From contig CANGOE010000028.1 in the NCBI GenBank assembly GCA_947455455.1, positions 1 through 33,245 of the forward strand: a stretch of DNA of 33,245 nt, read 5' to 3'. A program made the position numbers and the translations under genes. Positions 8,506 to 17,240 of the stretch are shown here, piece by piece. The notes under the pieces are model-generated. The model was not told the origin of the DNA and did not search any database. It saw nothing but the letters and a program-made list of their open reading frames with translations. How positions within the stretch are numbered: the stretch's first letter is position 1; every line of letters begins with the position of its first letter. Origin of the DNA: Hyphomicrobiales bacterium (GTDB taxonomy: Bacteria; Pseudomonadota; Alphaproteobacteria; Rhizobiales; Beijerinckiaceae).

Positions 8506-11500
8506 CCATGCTCACGCCAATTCAACAGGCCACCAAAATCCAGCAGCAAGCCGCCAATCCCGATCTGTCGGTCTGGGTGTCGGCCAATGCCGGTTCCGGC
8601 AAAACCCATGTGCTGGTGCAACGGGTGATCCGGCTGTTGCTGGACGGGGTTGCCCCCGCCCGTATTCTCGCGCTCACCTATACCAAAGCCGCCGCCGCCA
8701 ATATGGCCACCAAAGTGTTCGATACCTTGGCAGGCTGGGTGGTGATGGATGATGACAGGCTGGCCGCCGAACTGGTTAAAATCGAAAACCGTGCGCCCGC
8801 TCCGGTTCGTTTGCAATTGGCGCGGCAATTGTTTGCCAAAGCGGTCGAGACCCCGGGCGGCTTGAAGATCCAGACCATCCACGCCTTCTGTGAAAAACTT
8901 CTACATCTGTTCCCGTTCGAGGCCAATGTGGCGGCCCGTTTCGAAGTGCTCGACGATGCCCAAAAGGCACTGTTGTTGGGGCAGGCGCGCGATTATGTCC
9001 TACGCGAGGCGATCAAACAGCCCGGACAGGGGCTGGCGCAGGCTTTGTCGCTGATTGCCGATCTGATGTCGGAAGGCGATCTGACCGATCTCGTCAAAGA
9101 GGCGATGGGGTTGCAGACGCGTCTGGGCAGTGACGGGCAGGGCGAACAGGCCATCGAAGCCATGATGGAGCGGTTGCGCGTCGAATTTCTGCTGGGGGCC
9201 GGAGACACGGTTGAAGCGATCACAAAGCGGATCGAGCCCGGGGCCGCTGTAACCGCGACCATGCGGGAATTGCAACAGGTGATGTCGGCCAGTTCGCCGA
9301 ATGACCAGGCGGTCGCCCGCAAAATAGCGGCTTGGTTGCTGGCTGTCCGCGAGCACAAGCCGAACAGGTCGCAACTCTATGGAGCGATTTTTACCACTCA
9401 GGCGGGCGGCATGTCGGCTAAGAACAGGCTGATGACGAACCCGTTGCAAAACCGCTATCCGGCGCTTTACGATGTCTTGTACAGTGAATATAGCCGCATC
9501 GGGGATTTGCTCGAGTTGAAAAAATCCGCCGAGGTGGTGGAACGCTCGCGTGCGATTTTGCTGGTGAGCGATGCGGTCAATGCCCATTATTCGCAGGCTA
9601 AAGCGCAACGCGGCGCGCTGGATTTCGATGATCTGATCGAACGCACCCATTCGCTTCTGTTGCGTTCCGATGCCGCCTGGGTGCTGTTCAAACTCGATCA
9701 GGGGATTGACCATCTGCTGGTCGACGAGGCGCAGGATACCAGCCCCCTGCAATGGGATATTCTCAAAAGCCTGACGGGTGAATTCTTTTCCGGCGAAGGC
9801 GCGCGCCAGTCCCACCGCACCGTGTTTGCGGTCGGTGATCCCAAACAGTCGATCTATAGTTTTCAAGGGGCCGATCCGCGCGCCTTTGCCGAAAGCCGCG
9901 ACCATTTCGAGGCTCTGGCCAAAACCTCTGTCAGGGATGGCAAAGGCGGCTTCATGCCGGTCAAGCTGGAAATGTCGTTCCGCTCCTCGGGAGCGGTGCT
10001 GGAGGCGGTGGATCGGGTGTTCCGTGATCCGGCCCATCATGACGGGCTGGAGCGCGATTCTGTCGCGCCCGTGCATCAGGCGCGGCGCGGCGATCTGCCC
10101 GGCTTTGTCGATATCTGGCCTCTGGTCATACCCGACAAGGAAGAGGCCTCGGACGAGTGGGTGCCTTCGCTCACACAATCCCGCCAGCCCGCCCCTTCCG
10201 TGCAGGTCGCCGACCAGATCGCCAGCCAGATTGCCCAATGGTGTTCTGCCACCAGCACCGAGCGCATCAGTGCGATCGGTCCCGATGACAGGCTGGTGCA
10301 ACGGCGGATCATGCCGGGCGATATCCTGATTCTGGTGCGCAAGCGCTCGGGCTTTTTCGAGGCGATGATCCGCGCCTTGAAAAACCGCCATGTTCCGGTG
10401 GCGGGCGCAGACCGTCTGTCATTGACCGATCACATTGCGGTGATGGATCTGATGGCGCTGGGGCGGGCGGCTTTGTTGCCCGATGACGATCTGACTTTTG
10501 CGACGGTGCTGAAATCGCCGCTGTTCGGTTTGAGCGATGACGATCTGCTGGTGCTGGCCCCGCACCGCACCGGTTCGCTCTATCATGCCTTGCGTGACCA
10601 TCCGGCCTACCGGACGGCGTTCGAGCGGTTCGAACAATGGCGGTTGCGGGCTGTTGCCGAGGGGCCGTTCAGCTTCTATGCCTCGGTCCTTTCCGCCGAT
10701 CGCGGCCGCGAGACCCTGTTGGGCCGTCTGGGCGCGGAAGCCGCCGATGCCATTGACGCTTTTCTGAATGCCGCCCAATCCTACGAGATGCATCACTCGC
10801 CATCCCTGCAGGGATTCCTGCTGGCTTTTTCGGGCACCAAAACCGAGATCAAGCGCGATATGGAAGCCGGACGCAACGAGGTGCGGGTGATGACCGTGCA
10901 CGGTGCCAAGGGGCTTGAAGCGCCGATTGTCTTTCTGCCCGATACGATCGGCTTGCCCGACCAATCCAATACCGGACATTTTCCCTTGCTCGACAGCGAA
11001 CGCCAACCGCCTCTGGCCGTCTGGTCGCGCTCGAAAGCCGCCGATCCCGAAAAGGTCAATCTGGCAAAGGTGGCGGCCGTGGCCCTGCAACGCAAGGAAT
11101 ACCGGCGGTTGCTCTATGTCGCGCTGACAAGGGCGCGCGAGCGGCTTTATGTGGCGGGTTTTCAAGGCCCCCACAAGCCCGATCCAGATTGCTGGTACGA
11201 GATGATCCGGCGCGGTCTGGGCGAAGACCTGCAATCGGTGCCCGAGGGCCAGGGGCCGGAAGGCAGTCTGCGCTTTGCCCCGCATGATCTGCGTCCGGCC
11301 ACGGGGCTGGCTGACCAATCCGGTGCGCAAGACCATGCGTCCCATGCCCGTGCCACAGCGCCCGACTGGTTGCGGCGGGATGCGCAACGCGAGGATGAGG
11401 TGTCTGCACCCTTGCGGCCTTCGCACGCCCTCAATGCCGCTGACCGCAGTGACCGTCCGCTGGATACGCCATGGCAGAAACAGGCCCAATTGCGCGGCAC

Positions 11501-12008
11501 GCTGGTGCATAGCCTGCTCGAATTGTTGCCGAATTGTCCGGTCGACAAGCGCGAGGAAGCGGCCCGCCTCTATCTCAGGAAATCGGCCAAAGCGCTGTCG
11601 GCCAGTGATCTGCCGCTCGATGATCTTGATCGGGTGATTGCGGGCTGTCTGGATTTGCTGGCCGATCCGCGTTTTGCACCGCTGTTCGGGCCGACAAGCC
11701 GGGCCGAGGTCAGCATCGCCGGATCGGTCGCCTTAGGGCCCGATCGCGTGATGGAAAAGGTGTCGGGCAAGATCGACCGTCTGGCCTTGTTGCCCGACCG
11801 GATTCTGGTGGCCGATTACAAGACCAGTCTGAACCCGCCCAAGCGGATCGAGGACATCCAGCCGACCCATGTCCTGCAATTGGCGCTTTACCGCGCCTTG
11901 TTGCAATCCCTGTATCCGGACAAGCCGATTGAAGCCTTTGTGCTGTACACCGCCGGACACAGCCTGTGGAAAGTGCCGGATCATCTCCTCGATCAGGCGC
12001 TCTCTTGA
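8502..12008 (+). CDS. addA: Double-strand-break repair helicase AddA
   Basis: AddA is the UvrD-like 3'-5' helicase and nuclease partner of AddB. The 1168-residue protein shows all superfamily 1A motifs in order: Walker A SANAGSGKTH with Lys34, motif Ia LALTYTKAAAANM, Walker B LLVDEAQD with Asp408-Glu409, motif III GDPKQSIYSFQGAD, motif V MTVHGAKGLEAP, and motif VI LLYVALTRARERLY. The C-terminal RecB-family nuclease carries GKIDRL, VADYKTS (Asp1105, Lys1107) and HVLQLALYR. ATG 8502 sits in the stop of addB (4-base overlap). About 130 bases separate it from trxA, and I found no clear terminator there. Confidence 0.97.
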   Translation: MTMLTPIQQATKIQQQAANPDLSVWVSANAGSGKTHVLVQRVIRLLLDGVAPARILALTYTKAAAANMATKVFDTLAGWVVMDDDRLAAELVKIENRAPAPVRLQLARQLFAKAVETPGGLKIQTIHAFCEKLLHLFPFEANVAARFEVLDDAQKALLLGQARDYVLREAIKQPGQGLAQALSLIADLMSEGDLTDLVKEAMGLQTRLGSDGQGEQAIEAMMERLRVEFLLGAGDTVEAITKRIEPGAAVTATMRELQQVMSASSPNDQAVARKIAAWLLAVREHKPNRSQLYGAIFTTQAGGMSAKNRLMTNPLQNRYPALYDVLYSEYSRIGDLLELKKSAEVVERSRAILLVSDAVNAHYSQAKAQRGALDFDDLIERTHSLLLRSDAAWVLFKLDQGIDHLLVDEAQDTSPLQWDILKSLTGEFFSGEGARQSHRTVFAVGDPKQSIYSFQGADPRAFAESRDHFEALAKTSVRDGKGGFMPVKLEMSFRSSGAVLEAVDRVFRDPAHHDGLERDSVAPVHQARRGDLPGFVDIWPLVIPDKEEASDEWVPSLTQSRQPAPSVQVADQIASQIAQWCSATSTERISAIGPDDRLVQRRIMPGDILILVRKRSGFFEAMIRALKNRHVPVAGADRLSLTDHIAVMDLMALGRAALLPDDDLTFATVLKSPLFGLSDDDLLVLAPHRTGSLYHALRDHPAYRTAFERFEQWRLRAVAEGPFSFYASVLSADRGRETLLGRLGAEAADAIDAFLNAAQSYEMHHSPSLQGFLLAFSGTKTEIKRDMEAGRNEVRVMTVHGAKGLEAPIVFLPDTIGLPDQSNTGHFPLLDSERQPPLAVWSRSKAADPEKVNLAKVAAVALQRKEYRRLLYVALTRARERLYVAGFQGPHKPDPDCWYEMIRRGLGEDLQSVPEGQGPEGSLRFAPHDLRPATGLADQSGAQDHASHARATAPDWLRRDAQREDEVSAPLRPSHALNAADRSDRPLDTPWQKQAQLRGTLVHSLLELLPNCPVDKREEAARLYLRKSAKALSASDLPLDDLDRVIAGCLDLLADPRFAPLFGPTSRAEVSIAGSVALGPDRVMEKVSGKIDRLALLPDRILVADYKTSLNPPKRIEDIQPTHVLQLALYRALLQSLYPDKPIEAFVLYTAGHSLWKVPDHLLDQALS

Positions 12009-12140
12009 AGTGCGGCCTTGCGCTTCATACATGGGGGTGAGGATTGACGCGAATAAATGGACAAGGTGGCTTCTCATATCACCTTAACTCCTCTAGCCTC
12101 CGGCCCAGATGAGAATCACTTTGCTCAGGGAAACAGATCA

Positions 12141-12458
12141 ATGACCGAAAAAACAACCGATGCGACCTTTGCCGCCGATGTCCTGAATTCTGCCGAACCC
12201 GTTGTGGTTGATTTCTGGGCCGAATGGTGTGGACCATGCCGGATGATCGCGCCGGCGCTCGATGAAATTTCCCACGAGATGGAAGGCAAGGTGAAGATCG
12301 TCAAGTTGAACGTCGACGAAAATCCTGCTGTTGCCGCCCAATACGGCATCCGGTCGATTCCGACTTTGCTCATCTTCAAAAACGGCCAGCTTGCCTCGCA
12401 AAAGGTCGGTGCGGCTTCCAAGACCGATCTGTCCAAGTGGATTTCGACCAGCATCTGA
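12141..12458 (+). CDS. trxA: Thioredoxin
   Basis: This small cytosolic dithiol-disulfide oxidoreductase donates electrons to ribonucleotide reductase, peroxiredoxins and other targets after reduction by thioredoxin reductase. The 105-residue protein has the active site [11 protein letters not shown] with Cys30 and Cys33, buried Asp24, and the cis-proline loop SIPT with Pro74. The start at ATG 12141 follows a modest agggaa ribosome site. Longer upstream extensions of the frame are not family-like. The 130-base gap before it probably holds its own promoter, but I see no convincing hexamer pair there. It converges with folC across a shared terminator. Confidence 0.97.
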   Translation: MTEKTTDATFAADVLNSAEPVVVDFWAEWCGPCRMIAPALDEISHEMEGKVKIVKLNVDENPAVAAQYGIRSIPTLLIFKNGQLASQKVGAASKTDLSKWISTSI

Positions 12459-12478
12459 CGGGTGCGGTCACTCTTGGC

Positions 12479-12505
12479 GAAAAGGGCGCACGGCGCCCTT
12501 TTTTT
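12479..12505 (+). terminator. Terminator between trxA and folC, partly bidirectional
   Basis: Perfect 8-bp stem aagggcgc (12482-12489) with gcgccctt (12493-12500), three-base loop, and seven T residues (12499-12505) on the plus strand. Four A residues before the stem also give a short U-tract for leftward folC transcripts. Confidence 0.88.
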
Positions 12506-12511
12506 GTGGCT

Positions 12512-13834
12512 TCAGACCGGTGGTGTCTGGTTGCGCGACAGCGCTTCGCCGGCCAGATAAAGCGAGCCGCAAATTACGACGCGCGGCGGGATCGGCCATT
12601 CCTGCTGGCTGATCCGGTGCAAGGCATCCTCGATGGTGTCGGCGGTGGTGGCCGATAATCCGGCCTGACGGGCGTGATCGGCGACATCCTGTGCGGGACG
12701 GCTGGCCGTTTGTCCGGCAATGCCGACCGCATGGACATGCTGTGCCAGTCCGGCAAAATTCATGAGAAAGCCCACGGAATCCTTGGTGGCCAACATGCCC
12801 GCAATCAGCACAAGCGGGCGGGGCCGCCGGATATTCATGGCTGTCAGCGCTTCGGCCAGCACACGGCCGCCATCGAGATTGTGGCCGCCATCCAGCCATA
12901 ATTCGCTGTCTGGCGGCAGTCTGGCGGCCAGCACACCCTTGCCGAGATTGTGCAGACGGGCGGGCCAATCCGCTTTGGTGATCCCGCGCTCGAACAGGCC
13001 GGTGTCTTTCAGGCCGAAGCCTGCGGTCCGCAAGGCGGCAATGGCCGTGCCCGCATTGATCTGCTGGTGGTGTCCGGCCATTGCGGGCAAGGGCAGATCA
13101 AGCAGGCCGGTCTCGTCCTGATAGACCAGCCGCCCGTTTTCCTCGAGCACATGATATTCCTGCCCGTAGCGGACCAGTGGCGCGCGCAGGCGATCGGCAA
13201 TCTGTTCCAGCACCGCTTCACTGCCCTCGTGCTCCTGACGGCCGATGACGGTCGGAACACCGGCTTTGATGATACCGCCTTTCTCGGCGGCAATGCCTTT
13301 GATGTCGGAGCCGAGAAAATCGGTGTGGTCGATGGATATCGGGGTGATCACCGTCACCAGCGGATTGTCGATCACATTGGTGGCATCAAACCGTCCGCCC
13401 AGACCGACCTCGAACAGCACCAGATCGGCGGGATGTTCTGAAAACAGCAACAAGGCCGCGGCCGTTGTCATTTCGAAAAACGTCATCGGCTGGCCCGCAT
13501 TGGCCGCTTCGCATCGGGCCAGTGCGTCGGCCAGCAGGGCTTCGGAGACAATGGAACCACCGCCCGGTTGGCCGAGGCGGATACGCTCGTGAAAATGCAC
13601 CAGATGCGGAGATGTATAGACATGGACCGAACGGCCCTCGGCCTCCAGCATGGCGCGCATGAAGGCGATGGTCGATCCCTTGCCATTGGTGCCCGCCACA
13701 TGGATGACGGGAGGCAAACGACGCTGTGGCTCGCCCAGAGCCTGCAACAAGCGGATGATGCGATCCAGTGACAGATCGATCAGCTTGGGATGCAGGGACA
13801 ACAGGCGTGCCAACAGCGTCGTTGAATGTTCCAA
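12512..13834 (-). CDS. folC: Bifunctional folylpolyglutamate synthase / dihydrofolate synthase
   Basis: FolC adds glutamate to dihydropteroate and then extends the polyglutamate tail of folates, using ATP. The 440-residue protein shows the Mur-ligase-like P-loop HVAGTNGKGST (Lys52), YTSPHLVHFHERI, the block IAAEKGGIIKAGVPT with the lysine usually carbamylated, and DGGHNLDGGR. The start appears to be TTG at 13834, 15 bases after the ridA stop and in the same frame. No ATG or GTG occurs between. A weak GCGGA lies upstream. In many alphaproteobacteria folC directly follows accD; here accD is 6 kb away on the other strand and folC instead follows ridA. Confidence 0.95.
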   Translation of the reverse strand: MEHSTTLLARLLSLHPKLIDLSLDRIIRLLQALGEPQRRLPPVIHVAGTNGKGSTIAFMRAMLEAEGRSVHVYTSPHLVHFHERIRLGQPGGGSIVSEALLADALARCEAANAGQPMTFFEMTTAAALLLFSEHPADLVLFEVGLGGRFDATNVIDNPLVTVITPISIDHTDFLGSDIKGIAAEKGGIIKAGVPTVIGRQEHEGSEAVLEQIADRLRAPLVRYGQEYHVLEENGRLVYQDETGLLDLPLPAMAGHHQQINAGTAIAALRTAGFGLKDTGLFERGITKADWPARLHNLGKGVLAARLPPDSELWLDGGHNLDGGRVLAEALTAMNIRRPRPLVLIAGMLATKDSVGFLMNFAGLAQHVHAVGIAGQTASRPAQDVADHARQAGLSATTADTIEDALHRISQQEWPIPPRVVICGSLYLAGEALSRNQTPPV

Positions 13835-13849
13835 CTCGGTCAGTTCCGC

Positions 13850-14200
13850 TCAGCGCGCCGCGATGACAGCGATTTCGACCTTGTATTCGGCGGCGGCCAG
13901 CTTGGCTTCAACCGTCGCACGGGCTGGCGTGCAACCGGCGGCAACCCATGTGTCCCAGACGGCGTTCATTTCGCCGAAGGTGCCCATGTCGGTCAGCCAG
14001 ATGGTGGCAGACAGCAGTTTGGTCTTGTCGGTGCCGGCTTCAGCCAGAATGGCATCGATTTGGGCCAGAATATCGGCCGTCTGGTCATGGACGCTGCCGC
14101 CCTTGGTGGTGCTGGCCACCTGACCGGCCAGATAGACGGTGTGTCCGTGAATCACGGCTTTGCTCATGCGGGGGCCACAGCCAATGCGTGTGATGCTCAT
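13850..14200 (-). CDS. RidA/YjgF family enamine/imine deaminase
   Basis: Members of this trimeric family hydrolyse reactive 2-aminoacrylate and related enamines formed by PLP enzymes. The 116-residue protein includes the conserved region TPARATVEAKLA with Arg94, the residue that binds substrate carboxylate, and Glu109 near the C-terminus. This matches the Arg/Glu pair of active RidA proteins. It is shorter than E. coli RidA (128 residues) and divergent at its N-terminus, so it may belong to a RidA side group with a different substrate. ATG 14200 follows a GGAG ribosome site at 8 bases. The gene is co-oriented with folC and likely cotranscribed. The 285-base gap to sppA holds no gene that I can recognise. 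Confidence 0.85.
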   Translation of the reverse strand: MSITRIGCGPRMSKAVIHGHTVYLAGQVASTTKGGSVHDQTADILAQIDAILAEAGTDKTKLLSATIWLTDMGTFGEMNAVWDTWVAAGCTPARATVEAKLAAAEYKVEIAVIAAR

Positions 14201-14485
14201 CAGTTCATCTCCAATCCTGTTACGCCAAGTTGATTAAGCCAGTTCTGCCAAGCCCGACGGGGATTTAATCCCGCCGCGATTGCATATCACGGGTTAGCTT
14301 GCTCCGGCGGTTGTGGCAACAGTTGAGTGTGCTGAAACGGGGTCGCACCGGCCATGATTGTGCTTGTGTTGACCCGAGATTCGATCACAATGCCGGAATT
14401 CGCGTTGCTGTTGTCCCTGCGCAATGATAGCTGTGTGCGCATCGGTTAGGCTTTTTCCACGCATTTTCCTTTCAGGGATCAAATT

Positions 14486-15454
14486 ATGAGCGATGTCGAT
14501 TTTCTGGTCGAACGGCGACACCTGAAATCGAGCCGCGCGCGCTGGCGCATGCTGGCTTTCGTGATTTTGGGATTGGCGGTGATCGGCGCGGGCTGGCTGA
14601 CCATCGGCAAGCAGGAATTGGGCGATCACACAGCCCATGTGGCGCGGATCGATATCAAGGGCGTGATCACCGGCGACAAGGATACGCTGGATGTGATCAA
14701 GCGCGTCAAGGACAGCAAGGCCAAGGCCGCTCTGGTGGTCATCGACAGCCCCGGCGGCACGGTGACCGGATCGGATGCGCTGTATCAGGCCCTGCGTGAT
14801 CTGACCAAAACCATGCCCGTGGTGGCGGTGGTTGACGGCACTGCCGCCTCGGGCGGCTACATCGCGGCCCTGTCCGCTGACCAGATCATCGCACGCCGCA
14901 CGGCGATTGTCGGTTCGATCGGTGTGTTGTTCCAATATCCCAATGTGGTCAAATTGCTCGATACGCTCGGTGTCAAATTCGAGGGTGTGAAATCAAGCCC
15001 GTTGAAGGCCGCGCCCAATCCGGTCGAGGTTACGACACCGGAAGCGCAGGCCGCGCTGGAATCGGTGGTGATGGATACATTCGTCTGGTTCAAGGAGCTG
15101 GTGCAGGAGCGCCGCCACCTGAATGATGACGAGGTGAAAGCCGTTTCCGACGGCCGCATCTATACCGGCAAACAGGGGCTGGCGCTCAAGCTGGTCGACC
15201 GTCTCGGAGATGACCAGGATGCGATCACGTGGCTGGAACAAGAAAAAGGACTTGATAAAGGACTGAAAATACGGCGATACAAGCCCGAGCGTCGTCTGGA
15301 TCGTCTCGGCATGCTGAATGGACTGGCCGGTTTGTCGGATTTTATGGGCTTGAGCGGCATGGGTGCGTTGCTTCGCCATATTGACAATCAGGGTGAGGCC
15401 GTTGTTCTTGACGGGCTTTTGGTGCTCTGGCACCCTGATGCCAGTCATCGGTAA
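14486..15454 (+). CDS. sppA: Signal peptide peptidase SppA-like S49 serine protease
   Basis: This membrane-anchored protease degrades cleaved signal peptides and other membrane peptides from the periplasmic side. The 322-residue protein has a short basic cytoplasmic start, one membrane anchor at about 23-40, and one S49 domain. Nucleophile Ser122 lies in DGTAASGGYIAA and general base Lys174 in KSSPLKAAPNP. The 52-residue spacing equals that of Bacillus SppA (Ser147/Lys199). The single domain makes it the short (about 36K) type, unlike the double-domain 67K E. coli enzyme. ATG 14486 begins shortly after a short AT-rich stretch. ihfB follows 42 bases later, a neighbourhood I recall as common in alphaproteobacteria. 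Confidence 0.92.
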   Translation: MSDVDFLVERRHLKSSRARWRMLAFVILGLAVIGAGWLTIGKQELGDHTAHVARIDIKGVITGDKDTLDVIKRVKDSKAKAALVVIDSPGGTVTGSDALYQALRDLTKTMPVVAVVDGTAASGGYIAALSADQIIARRTAIVGSIGVLFQYPNVVKLLDTLGVKFEGVKSSPLKAAPNPVEVTTPEAQAALESVVMDTFVWFKELVQERRHLNDDEVKAVSDGRIYTGKQGLALKLVDRLGDDQDAITWLEQEKGLDKGLKIRRYKPERRLDRLGMLNGLAGLSDFMGLSGMGALLRHIDNQGEAVVLDGLLVLWHPDASHR

Positions 15455-15496
15455 AGCGTTTCTTATCAATGAACCTCTTTTGAAGATGTTGGGGCC

Positions 15497-15787
15497 ATGA
15501 TCAAATCGGAACTGGTACAAAAAATCGCCGACCGTTATCCGGAACTCTATCAGAGAGATGCCGAGAACGTCGTCAACGCCATTCTTGAAGAGATTGGCAA
15601 TGCCCTGTCACGCGGGGATCGCGTCGAGATCCGCGGTTTCGGAGCCTTCTCAACCAAACAGCGTGATGCCCGTGTCGGGCGTAATCCGCGGACGGGCGTG
15701 CATGTGCCGGTCGAGGAAAAGATGGTACCCGTGTTTCGGGCCGGCAAGGAAATGCGCGAACGGATCAACCGCTCCCGTAACGGTTGA
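15497..15787 (+). CDS. ihfB: Integration host factor subunit beta
   Basis: IHF is a heterodimeric, sequence-specific DNA-bending protein acting in replication, recombination and transcription. The 96-residue protein carries the whole HU/IHF fold: N-terminal helices, RGFGAFS, the arm motif [10 protein letters not shown] with intercalating Pro64, and the closing helix [14 protein letters not shown]. Lead residues [11 protein letters not shown] separate it from HU and from IHF alpha. It is preceded by sppA and followed by the LapA-domain gene, whose ATG starts 26 bases after its stop. Confidence 0.96.
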   Translation: MIKSELVQKIADRYPELYQRDAENVVNAILEEIGNALSRGDRVEIRGFGAFSTKQRDARVGRNPRTGVHVPVEEKMVPVFRAGKEMRERINRSRNG

Positions 15788-15813
15788 GCGCTTGCCGTGA
15801 AAGGCACAGCATC

Positions 15814-16143
15814 ATGAAGGGCATCATCAAAGGCATTGTGTTTGTGCCTTGCGCGCTGGTTCTGCTGGTGTTTGCCGTCTCCAACCGCGCCGATGTCTCG
15901 GTGGTGCTTGATCCTTTCGGTGTCATGGACCAATGGGCGCAGGTGTCTGTGCCGTTGTTTCTGGTGATGATTGCCGCCGCCGTGCTGGGTGTGATTGTCG
16001 GCGGTGCGGGGGCATGGTGGTCCCAACGCAAGACCCGCGAGCGGGCGCGGATGTATCAACGCGAAGCCGACAGCCTGCGGCAGGAAGTCGAGCGCTTGCG
16101 CCGTTCTGCCGGTGAGGCTTCCGCCATATCGATGATCAAATAG
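15814..16143 (+). CDS. LapA-domain (DUF1049) small inner-membrane protein
   Basis: The 109-residue protein has two membrane helices, about residues 4-23 and 47-68, joined by a short loop, followed by a cytoplasmic basic helix rich in Arg and Glu (about 70-100) that should form a coiled coil. This matches the LapA/YciS family, whose E. coli member takes part with LapB in regulating lipopolysaccharide synthesis. A role here is inferred only from family and from its position after ihfB. I chose ATG 15814, preceded by aaaggca, over a TTG overlapping the ihfB stop. Confidence 0.85.
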   Translation: MKGIIKGIVFVPCALVLLVFAVSNRADVSVVLDPFGVMDQWAQVSVPLFLVMIAAAVLGVIVGGAGAWWSQRKTRERARMYQREADSLRQEVERLRRSAGEASAISMIK

Positions 16144-16183
16144 ACCGGATTGTTCCGGCCGCTTCCCTGACACGGATTTTTTC

Positions 16184-16225
16184 ATGCGAGTGATCCCATG
16201 CGAGTGATTCCATGCGAGTGATTTC
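16184..16225 (+). repeat. Three tandem 14-bp copies carrying the start codon of the next gene
   Basis: Copies begin at 16184, 16198 and 16212, each opening with ATGCGAGTGAT; neighbouring copies differ at one base. Because the unit is 14 bases, the first two ATGs are out of frame with each other and with the gene. Each gives a seven-codon peptide (MRVIPCE, then TGA at 16205 and 16219). Only the third ATG opens the long frame. Confidence 0.95.
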
Positions 16226-17162
16226 GACGGCGGGGGTTGATGCCGCCCTGTCCATGCCGCGCCTGATTGATGCGCTGGCCGATGCCTTCCGCTCGGACAT
16301 GGTTGTGCCGTTGCGCCACCACCACACCATCAGCCGCCATGATGCCGATGCCACCTTGCTGTTGATGCCCGCATGGACGGGTGCAGGGGCGGCCTACTCC
16401 TATGTGGGCACCAAAACGGTGACGGTGTTTCCGGCCAATAGTGCGCGCCAGTTGCCGAGCATTTTCGGCTCCTATCTGTTGCTCGACGGCACCAGCGGCC
16501 AGCCTTTGGCGACCATGGATGGCGCGCGTCTGACGGTCTGGCGGACGGCGGCGGCTTCGGCATTGGCGGCCCGCTCGCTGGTCCGGCAGGATGCAAAGAC
16601 GATGCTGATGGTGGGGGCAGGTGCGCTGGCGCCTTTCCTGATCCGCGCGCATCTGGCCGTGCGCCCCTATCAGACCATCAAGCTGTGGAACCACCGGCCC
16701 GAACGTGCCAAGGCTTTGGCCTCGGAGCTTTCAGCGCAAGGCCTGCCGGTGGTGGCGGTTGACGATCTGGAATCGGCGGTGCGCGAGGCCGATCTGGTAT
16801 CCTGCGCCACGCTGTCGGTCGATCCGCTGATCAAGGGCGAGTGGTTGCAGGCGGGCACGCATGTGGATTGCGTCGGTGCATTCAGGCCTTTGATGCGCGA
16901 AACCGATGACGAGGTCATCCGGCGGGCGACCCTGTTTTGCGATACCCGTGCCGGCGCGTTGAAAGAGGCGGGTGATTTTGCCCAGCCGATTGCCAGTGGC
17001 TTGATGACCGAAGCCGATATTGCCGCCGATCTGTTCGATCTGGCCGCCCGGCGTCATCAGGGCCGCCGGAATGTGCAAGAAATTACCATGTTCAAATCGG
17101 TCGGCACGGCAATCGAAGATCTCGCCGCCGCCATCGCGGTGTGGGACGCTGTCAAAGCCTAG
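16212..17162 (+). CDS. Ornithine cyclodeaminase / mu-crystallin family protein, probable cyclic imino acid reductase
   Basis: The 316-residue protein has the family's two-part fold. Conserved sites are Arg35 in VPLRHHHT, Lys68 in VGTKTVTVFP, Arg111 in LTVWRTAAASALAA, the dinucleotide loop VGAGALAP at about 134-141, and Asp219 in HVDCVGAFRPLMRE. Members include ornithine cyclodeaminase, alanine dehydrogenase, and NAD(P)H-dependent reductases of pyrroline-2-carboxylate and piperideine-2-carboxylate. The RHHHT and GAF-P-RE forms remind me of the reductase group, but the substrate cannot be settled from sequence alone. The gene lies between lapA and trpF, which I believe are usually neighbours, so it may be an insertion. 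Its start is embedded in a triplicated 14-bp repeat. Confidence 0.8.
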   Translation: MRVISTAGVDAALSMPRLIDALADAFRSDMVVPLRHHHTISRHDADATLLLMPAWTGAGAAYSYVGTKTVTVFPANSARQLPSIFGSYLLLDGTSGQPLATMDGARLTVWRTAAASALAARSLVRQDAKTMLMVGAGALAPFLIRAHLAVRPYQTIKLWNHRPERAKALASELSAQGLPVVAVDDLESAVREADLVSCATLSVDPLIKGEWLQAGTHVDCVGAFRPLMRETDDEVIRRATLFCDTRAGALKEAGDFAQPIASGLMTEADIAADLFDLAARRHQGRRNVQEITMFKSVGTAIEDLAAAIAVWDAVKA

Positions 17163-17226
17163 TGCTTGGGTCATTTTTTAAGAGTCAAAACGGCAAAGAC
17201 GGCTGTTTTATCTGGTGGTCCGGCCC

Positions 17227-17232
17227 TATAAT
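17227..17232 (+). promoter_or_regulatory. Perfect -10 element TATAAT just before trpF
   Basis: TATAAT lies 8 bases before the trpF ATG. Transcription would then begin at about 17238-17240, at or next to the start codon. No good -35 hexamer is seen 16-18 bases upstream, and no ribosome site precedes the ATG. Confidence 0.45.
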
Positions 17233-17240
17233 GGTTCTTG

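Noticed and set aside
12009-12140. Promoter of trxA with TTGACG at 12044
   Set aside because: No acceptable -10 hexamer lies 16-18 bases downstream.
16145-16158. Short hairpin after lapA-like gene (ccgga-ttgt-tccgg)
   Set aside because: Five base pairs only and no T tract directly after it; not a credible terminator.
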